From assembly GCA_947247005.1 (NCBI GenBank), contig OX365955.1:35195822-35259821 (forward strand): 64,000 nt of DNA, in the 5' to 3' direction. Positions within the stretch are counted from its first letter, which is position 1, and each line of letters opens with the position of its first letter. Origin of the DNA: Spisula solida. Its lineage: Eukaryota > Mollusca > Bivalvia > Venerida > Mactridae. A model generated the notes under the pieces. It was not told where the DNA came from and searched no databases. It saw nothing but the letters and a program-made list of their open reading frames with translations. Positions 57,807-64,000 of the stretch are shown piece by piece. The position numbers and the translations under genes were made by a program.

Positions 57807-58230
57807 TATGTTTCTGAATGATAAATGGATTTCGGCAGACACTTTAAATTTATATACCGATGCCGCTTCCACAGTGGGCTTCGCAGCTGTCTTTGGTCGT
57901 GAGTGGGTTGCGAAAAAATGGCCCTCAGACTTAAATTCTATTCACATAAACATAATGGAACTTTTCCCAATTGTAATTGCGGTTCAGCTTTGGGGACACA
58001 AAATGGCCAACCACAAAATTATATTTCACTCTGACAATATGGCAACTGTTTGTGTGATCAACAAACTTACATCTAAAGATATGGTAATGATGAAACTGGT
58101 CAGACGCTTGGTCTTATTATCCATGCGGCACAATATATTGTTTCGCGCGTCTCATGTCAGTGGTATTCATAACACATTGGCTGACAGCCTATCTCGTTTT
58201 GAATTTCAGAAAGCCTTTCACCATACCTGA
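57807..58230 (+). pseudogene. DIRS RNase H domain
   Basis: Continues the RT frame after X3: WISADTLNLYTDAA with the first Asp, IMELFPIVIAVQLWG with the Glu, HSDNMATVCVIN with the second Asp and HVSGIHNTLADSLSR with the terminal His/Asp region, i.e. the RNase H active-site order. The frame closes at 58230, about where the DIRS pol usually ends. RNase H would remove the RNA template strand. Confidence 0.85.
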
Positions 58231-58329
58231 GCAGCACTCCCCTTCAGGTTCCAGCGCAATGGCTATCAATTTAAGTTCGGTCTGTCGACGCATAATATCA
58301 GGGGCACTTTCTGACAGGAAGAAGAAAAT

Positions 58330-59113
58330 TTACTTCAGTTACTTTTGTCTTATTCTGTTCAGCCAATAACATTACCATCAAATTACCAAAACAAGAAATA
58401 GCTGTTGTAAATTTCTTAGCAAAATTGTTCGCATTCCAGTACCGTGTAAGTACGATAGCTTCTCATGTATCAGCTTTGTCTTACATCAATAAGCTGTTTG
58501 GGTCTAAGGATTAACAGTTTTTAAAAGGCGCTAATAATATCACCGCTGATGAAGATGGCGCCAGATACCCGGTTTGCCAATAACATAGAAAATTTTGTTG
58601 GCTTTACCTCATACAATTAACAATTGTTTGCATAGAATTACATTTGCGACCATGGCAATTATTGCCTTCAATGGATTTTTATGTATAGGTGAAATTTGTG
58701 TTAAAGGGGCCCAAAGTTCGACTTGTGTACTTCAATACAATGACATTCAAATCATTGAAAATCATTTGGGATTGGCTGGGTTGGAGCTAACTATAAGGAA
58801 ATACAAACATAGTAAGAAACCGGCTACTCTGTTTATGCCAGATAATACAGTTGATGTTGCATTGTGTCCAGTTGCTGCTATTAGATCTTAGTTGTCAGTG
58901 GTTTCACATTGTAAGGGACCTTTGTTTCAATGGCCTGACGGGAATGGCATATCGTATGCATTTTTCAATCTGCACCTAAAAAACGCCATTACATTTTTGG
59001 GTTTTGATGCTAGTCTTTTAGAATTGGAACAGCAACTCATGAGGATTCTATACAAAAAATGGGTCGTTGGAAGTCCAACGCGTTACAAAGCTATATTAGA
59101 TTACCACAACTGA
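58330..59113 (+). pseudogene. DIRS tyrosine recombinase, frame-shifted
   Basis: Pieces in several frames: SHVSALSYINKLFG near 58470, ATMAIIAFNGFLCIGEI near 58650 (the recombinase 'FYGFLRIGE' region, with Cys where an Arg is usual), KHSKKPATLF, then after a TAG at 58889 CKGPLFQWPDG and NAITFLGFDASL. The normally conserved R-x-G/H-x-x-R and terminal Tyr region is degraded (MRILYKKWVVG...). It is an inactive copy. Right terminal repeats of the DIRS element were not identified. Confidence 0.78.
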
Positions 59114-59696
59114 AATTAGCCCCAAGCTGTTTGGAAGGTTAATAAGAAATGTAAAATAAGGCTGTTTCTTGTGGCATATTTACATAAAATGCTGTAATTA
59201 TTGTTCAGCTGTCAGTTTTGATTATATAAGCATAAGGCTGCCTTGTACATTCAAAGTGGAGTTGTACACATGGTTTTGTTAAGGATAAGAGAATATAGAG
59301 AAAGGTGGTATGTGACTTGGAAGGGAAGATTCTAAGGCAATTTAACGCAGTTAAAAATATTTGAGTCGCACCCTCCGCTCTGATTTTTTATACGTTTTGA
59401 GACCTACCTGCATTGCGGTTTTTATCAGTCGCCATTGTTCTTCGGACGAAGAAACTTGCTCATTGTTCCGAGGAAAACATGTGATTGTTTGCCTGCAATG
59501 GCCCATAATTGGAAAATAAATTTATTATATTCTATTTTATGACACAAGCGACCATTGTTCTTGCTGTAATCACGTGACTGTTCTGGCTGTACCACCTCTG
59601 TGGCGGGCACAGAAAGAACATGTTCCGAACAGTGTTCCGGTTTGTTCGTAAGTGTGTTCCACTGTCCGGGATGTGCTGAACAGCGTTACAAACGCG
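59114..59696. other. No gene seen
   Basis: Contains several gaccattgttctt and acatgttccgaacagtgttcc words near 59430-59650 but no defined repeat, ORF or terminus. Confidence 0.4.
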
Positions 59697-60122
59697 CCCT
59701 ATGAAATCTAGGTCAAGTTCGTAACTGGGTCATCTGGGGTCAAAAACTAGGTCACAGAGTCAAATCAAAGAAAAACCTTGTTAACACTCTAGAGGTCACA
59801 TGCTTTACCTAAACTATATGAAACCTGTTCACAATGTTTGTCGGTATAAAATCTAGGTCAAGTTTGTAACTGGGTCATCTGGGGTCAAAAACTAGGTCAC
59901 AAGGTCACATCAAAGAAAACCCTTGTTTACACTATGTAGGTCACATTTTTGACATACATGTAATCTTAATAAAACTTGGTCACAATGTGAACCTCTATGA
60001 AATCTAGGTCAAGTTCACAACTGGGTCATCTGGGGTAAAACACTAGGTTACCAGGTCACTGATTCTGCCTAAACTGCTAGTCATCAGGTGAACGCTATAG
60101 GGCCAATGACCCTCTCGTTTTA
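59697..60122 (-). mobile_element. Array-bearing element, 5' part, minus orientation
   Basis: On the minus strand it begins AAAACGAGAGGGTCATTGGC then CCTATAGCGTTCACCTG, a 5' end with a hairpin, followed by about three units (aaatctaggtcaagtttgta on the plus strand). The 3' terminus is lost at 59697. Confidence 0.75.
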
Positions 60123-61560
60123 TTACTACTCATACTAAGCAAGCATAATGTGAAATATAAAAAAACTTCTAACCACAGGTTTTGAAAAAAAAATGATTTA
60201 GGTTGATTATTGCAATGTGTCGAAAAATGTCTATAAAATCATCAAATTTAATTTCATTTTCCATGTGCCTAATAGTTATATACTAAGCAACTTTGCCAAG
60301 TCCTCACTGATATTTTGGTTGATAACTTTGTCAACCATGTATATTTCTCAATGAAATTTGGCTATAATATGCATGTGTTATCGATTTGCAGAATTGTTCA
60401 TCAACACGTCGATTTCGATATACATTTTTGAATGAAAACAATCTTTACATAACAACTAAAGAAGTTAAAAGTCACAAATACATATTTTGATATCTTGAAT
60501 GACCATCATGTAGTCTGATTTTTCTGCTAGCTGTCACAGACTAGACTCGGAAGCTGTTTATGTGTGGTATAAACATAACCAACATAAGATTATAATAACT
60601 GATTATAATTAGCTTTAATATTGCAGCACATACATCCACGCATCAAGCATACAACTATAAGTATATCATAGAGCGTATATCAAACTAGGAGCAAGACAAA
60701 TTTTTGATGCAATGCATCAAAGTAGCCGCAATTTTGTATTTACATGGCATGAATACTGTTATATCAAGCATAAACTATAACCCTGTTATAAATTATTCTA
60801 AACAACTGAAATCTCTAACGTTTCATTCAGATAGAATCAAATTGAGCGGGAAATATTCCAATATACACAGGTATTTGACATTATATACTGGGAGTCACTG
60901 AAAAGTTACCACTTATATATATCTCAGTATTTTGAATACTAAATGACCTATCGGTACAAAAGTTTTCTAGTGTGTGCATTCGAATATTGTTAAATAGGAT
61001 AGCTGTGACTACTCAGTAAGGTAAAAAAACATAGTAGTGTTCGACTTTTAACACAGTGTAACGTGAATTTTAAATATAATAGTCAATTGATAGGATGGTA
61101 CCTAACTTTTCATTGACGCTGAGTATAAGTAACGTGTATAATAGATCTAGATCTTTTAATTTCTACTTATTGTTTAACAGCAATTTCGTTTACAAATGCT
61201 TTTCTATATGGACACACAAAACGTTCTAATATACACGTGCTGCATGATATGAAGTAAAAAAACGTAAGTACATGTAGCATGCAACCCTCGCATATATACA
61301 ATTACAAGCACATTATAAATAACAGTATTATGTGACCATTCTAAATAGCTTACTGGCTATGGAAACTAGTCATCATTCCATTTACCAATTAGATGTGCAG
61401 TGTTGCAATGTCACCAGATTATTAACATAATTCAAAATAAATTTAAAGTACTTGATAGTTCCACATATTTATTGGATTAAAGTAAGAGTAGAATACAAGG
61501 AATCGGTAAAACCGAATTATGCTTCCCAAAATTGGAAATAACATAATACAGATACAGGTA
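60123..61560. other. AT-rich, no gene seen
   Basis: No ORF with recognisable content; the 65-residue ORF at 60704 is unremarkable. No repeat pair detected. Confidence 0.45.
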
Positions 61561-61569
61561 AAAAAGAAA

Positions 61570-62466
61570 ATAATGTAGAATTATGGTTCTTTGACACCAC
61601 ACTTCCTCTTGAAGGTCTCTATCATTATGTGAAGTTTCAATCAAATGCCATCAATACTGTTCAAGTTAGGGACCTGTCAAGCATTAATTTGTATGAAAAA
61701 GGGAGATAATTAAAAAACAATAAAGGTACAGTTATGTTTTTGTGGCACTGCACTTCTCCTCAATGAGATTTATTCACCTATAAAGTTTCAAATCAATACC
61801 TCCCATAATGAAGGAGTTATGACCTGGACAAGAAGTAAGTATAAAAGTACAAAAGGCCATAACTCCAAAAATTTACAATAAAGAGTTATGTTACTTGTGC
61901 ACTGCACTTTCTCTCAATGAGAATACTGAATGAGTTATGGCCCAGACAAGAATTAAGTATTAAAAATTACAAAGGGAAATAACTCAAAAAATATATTATG
62001 TAGGGTTATGGTTCTTTCACACTGCACTTTCCATCAATGAGGTATATTTACCTATGAATTTTCAAATTGATATCTCTAATACTGTATGAGTTGTGGCCCG
62101 GACAAGAATTAAGTATGAACAAATAGAAAGGGGAGTTACTAAAAAATATGCAATCAAGAGTTATGGTTCTTGTGCACTGCACTTCCCCTCAATGAAGTCT
62201 AGTCACCAATGAAGTTTCAAATTGATATCTCTAATACTGTTCAAGTTATGGCCCAGAAAAGAATTAAGTATGAAAAATTACAAAGAGAAATAACTAAAAA
62301 AATATGCAATCAAGAGTTATGGTTCTTGTGCACTGCACTTCCCCTCAACGAGGTCTATTCACCTAAGAAGTTTCAAATTGATATTTCTAATACTCTTCAA
62401 GTTATGGCCCGGACAAAAGTGTGACGGACGGACAGACGGACGGACAAAGCGGCGACTATATGCTAA
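61570..62466 (+). repeat. About 145-bp tandem array with ATATGCTAAAAA terminus
   Basis: Six units share ggttcttgtgcactgcactt, ccctcaatgaggtctattca and gttatggcccggacaagaat. The block ends with acggacggacagacggacgg and ggcgactatatgctaaaaa, a terminus of the CTAAAAA type. Confidence 0.82.
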
Positions 62467-62844
62467 AAATGCACAATAAGGCCCTCCTGCATTTTAAATG
62501 AGGACTTGGGATTCGATGACGGTGCAGTTACATTGTACCTAGGGATTTTTCTACTTCACTCTGGGAGCTGAAAATATTGGCTGTCATTTTGAGGTATTTC
62601 AGCTTTACAGAGGTTAAATTTATAGCTATGCTCATTCAGGTTATTGTAAAAAGGTAAACAACAAATTAGGTCCTTTGGCAATCACTTATTTTATGTTAAA
62701 AGCTAAACATGCATTTCTAAATTATTTAGCTCTCAATAAAGCAATTAAAAAAGGTGCAAAGGTCTTTTTTCATTTTAATATTTTTTTCGAACTGACAAAT
62801 ATTCATTCAGACTGACAAATATTCATTCGGACTCACAACATTTT

Positions 62845-63090
62845 GACCGTCATGTGGATAAGGAAAATTATTGGCTTGACTGTCGTGCGGATAAGGAAAA
62901 TAATTCAATTATTGGCACAACCGGAAAATAATTGGTAAGACTGTCGTTTGGATAACCAAAGTAATCGGGACGACTGTCAGACGCATAAGGATAATAATAA
63001 TTGACACAGAAAATAATTGGCACGACTGTCATGTGGGTAAGGAAAAAAATTGGCACGACCGTCATGCAGATAAGGAAGATAATCGACAAC
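62845..63090. repeat. Irregular repeat of gactgtcatgYggataagga
   Basis: Six variants at uneven spacing (27-62 bp), each followed by aaaataattgg-type sequence. The 74-residue minus ORF over it (repeated MTVVPI) is a translation of the repeat. Confidence 0.6.
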
Positions 63091-63357
63091 ATACTGTTAA
63101 AAAGGATTTCACAAGCATCTGTCGATTAACGATGCATATACAAGACTGCCCAGCTCGACTGAATCAATCTAATGTCACTATAAGTCTGTGATATTTCTTC
63201 ATTTTGGTTACTAAACTTTTAAAATATTTCAGATTTATTTAACAGTTTTCAATAGTGTTAAACTCATACAGTCACAGTGTAGCACACGATGCCTTGTACT
63301 GATGTAAACAACAACAAGTACTCGCATCGTTTAATCAGTTCTTTGCGGCTATTTTTG

Positions 63358-64000
63358 ATAAGATTGAGACAGGCCCAACAGCCCATATGGAGGAGTAGCC
63401 ATCATTACAAGGATAAACATCGATGCCTCACAGATTGACATCACTACTGATGCAGAATTTGTGGCCACATCTATACCTTGTCGCAGTATAAAGAAGCCCC
63501 TTATTGTGTGTGCAGTGTACAGACCACCAGACAACAACCTGGACACCATGAAGGAAATACAGAGATGCATCTCCACCATTCACAGCAACCACAGCAAAAG
63601 CACCATCTACATTGGCGGTGATACTAACCTCCCTGATATTGAGTGGAAAGATAACTCTATCGCAGGTAGAAGATACACGATCAACACCATGCTGATAGAC
63701 TCCATACAAGATGCAGAATGCTCACAGATGGTCAACTTCCCAACCAGATTAAACAACACTCTGGACATCTTTGCACCTCAATACCCGATATTAGTGATCA
63801 CGACATCGTCCTCGTAGATGCCAACATCATCCCATCGAGACGCAAACCGGTACCCCACCTCATATATCTGTGGAAGTCAGCCGACATAGATGGTACCATG
63901 CAGCTCACCGAATTCTCAGTCCAGTTCACCTCCACACACAGTACAGTCACTCCTATCAATAGTCTCTGGTCAACTTTCAAGAAGGAATGCACATCAGCCA
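63358..64000 (+). pseudogene. CR1/jockey-like LINE endonuclease, running off the window
   Basis: The frame opens at about 63372 after a stop and reads GGVAIITR, LIVCAVYRPPDNN, GGDTNLPDIEW (catalytic Asp-Asn pair), then a one-base frameshift near 63785 before ISDHDIVLVD (the SDH active-site motif). This is the apurinic-type endonuclease of a non-LTR retrotransposon; the 5' domain (Asn and QETH-type motifs) is missing. RT would follow beyond 64000. It may be the same family as the tails at 17645 and 19555; not provable here. Confidence 0.82.

Overview
The window is AT-rich animal DNA and is almost entirely transposable elements. The best fit is a bivalve mollusc. That is an inference from the abundance of array-bearing elements with CTAAAAA/CATAAAAA ends and ggac-repeat tails (like the 'pearl'/HINE repeats described in oysters), together with L1-like and CR1-like LINEs, a DIRS element and tRNA-derived SINEs. 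I see no complete host gene. Only two possible first exons of spliced genes stand out: an acidic 39-codon exon at 19959-20075 and a PHD-finger exon at 24124-24335, both on the minus strand.

Layout. 1-12.6 kb: satellite-like arrays, several carrying later insertions in individual monomers. A composite element at 829-4135 sits in one array and itself contains a 1.85 kb TTAA-flanked element. 13.2-16.1 kb: a 2.9 kb TTAA-flanked element with a recurring GTAACGTAGCTTAC motif. 16-20 kb: SINE and LINE remnants, and a hAT-like element (5-bp TSD) containing a second TIR element. 20.4-21.8 kb: a dimeric higher-order tandem repeat carrying a tRNA B-box in each monomer. 22.2-27.8 kb: a candidate 5.6 kb element with palindromic 49-bp inverted ends, holding a LINE fragment, a MITE and the PHD exon.

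31.0-54.3 kb is one nested insertion locus. By matching target-site duplications (TSDs) and rejoining interrupted sequence I resolve seven levels: a small MITE (30962-54326) contains X1 (31115-54217, TSD AAT), which contains an L1-like LINE (34419-52293, TSD TTAAAGTA), which contains a pogo/Tigger-like element (35041-46295, TSD TA), which contains X2 (35519-45921, inverted second copy of X, TSD CCA), which contains element Y (37646-44705, 536-bp TIRs, TSD ATCTG), which contains a young LTR element Z (38768-41471). Z has 825-bp LTRs with no difference seen and encodes a single 290-aa Cys/His-rich protein.

54.6-64 kb: a minus-strand array element; a DIRS-type tyrosine-recombinase retroelement (RT, RNase H and recombinase parts, 55.2-59.1 kb) split by a third TAGTCC-ended element with TSD TAT and a 105-bp palindrome; further arrays; and the start of a CR1/jockey-like endonuclease ORF running off the right end. 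The X family (TIR TAGTCC, 3-bp TSD) and element Z are the least familiar systems here.
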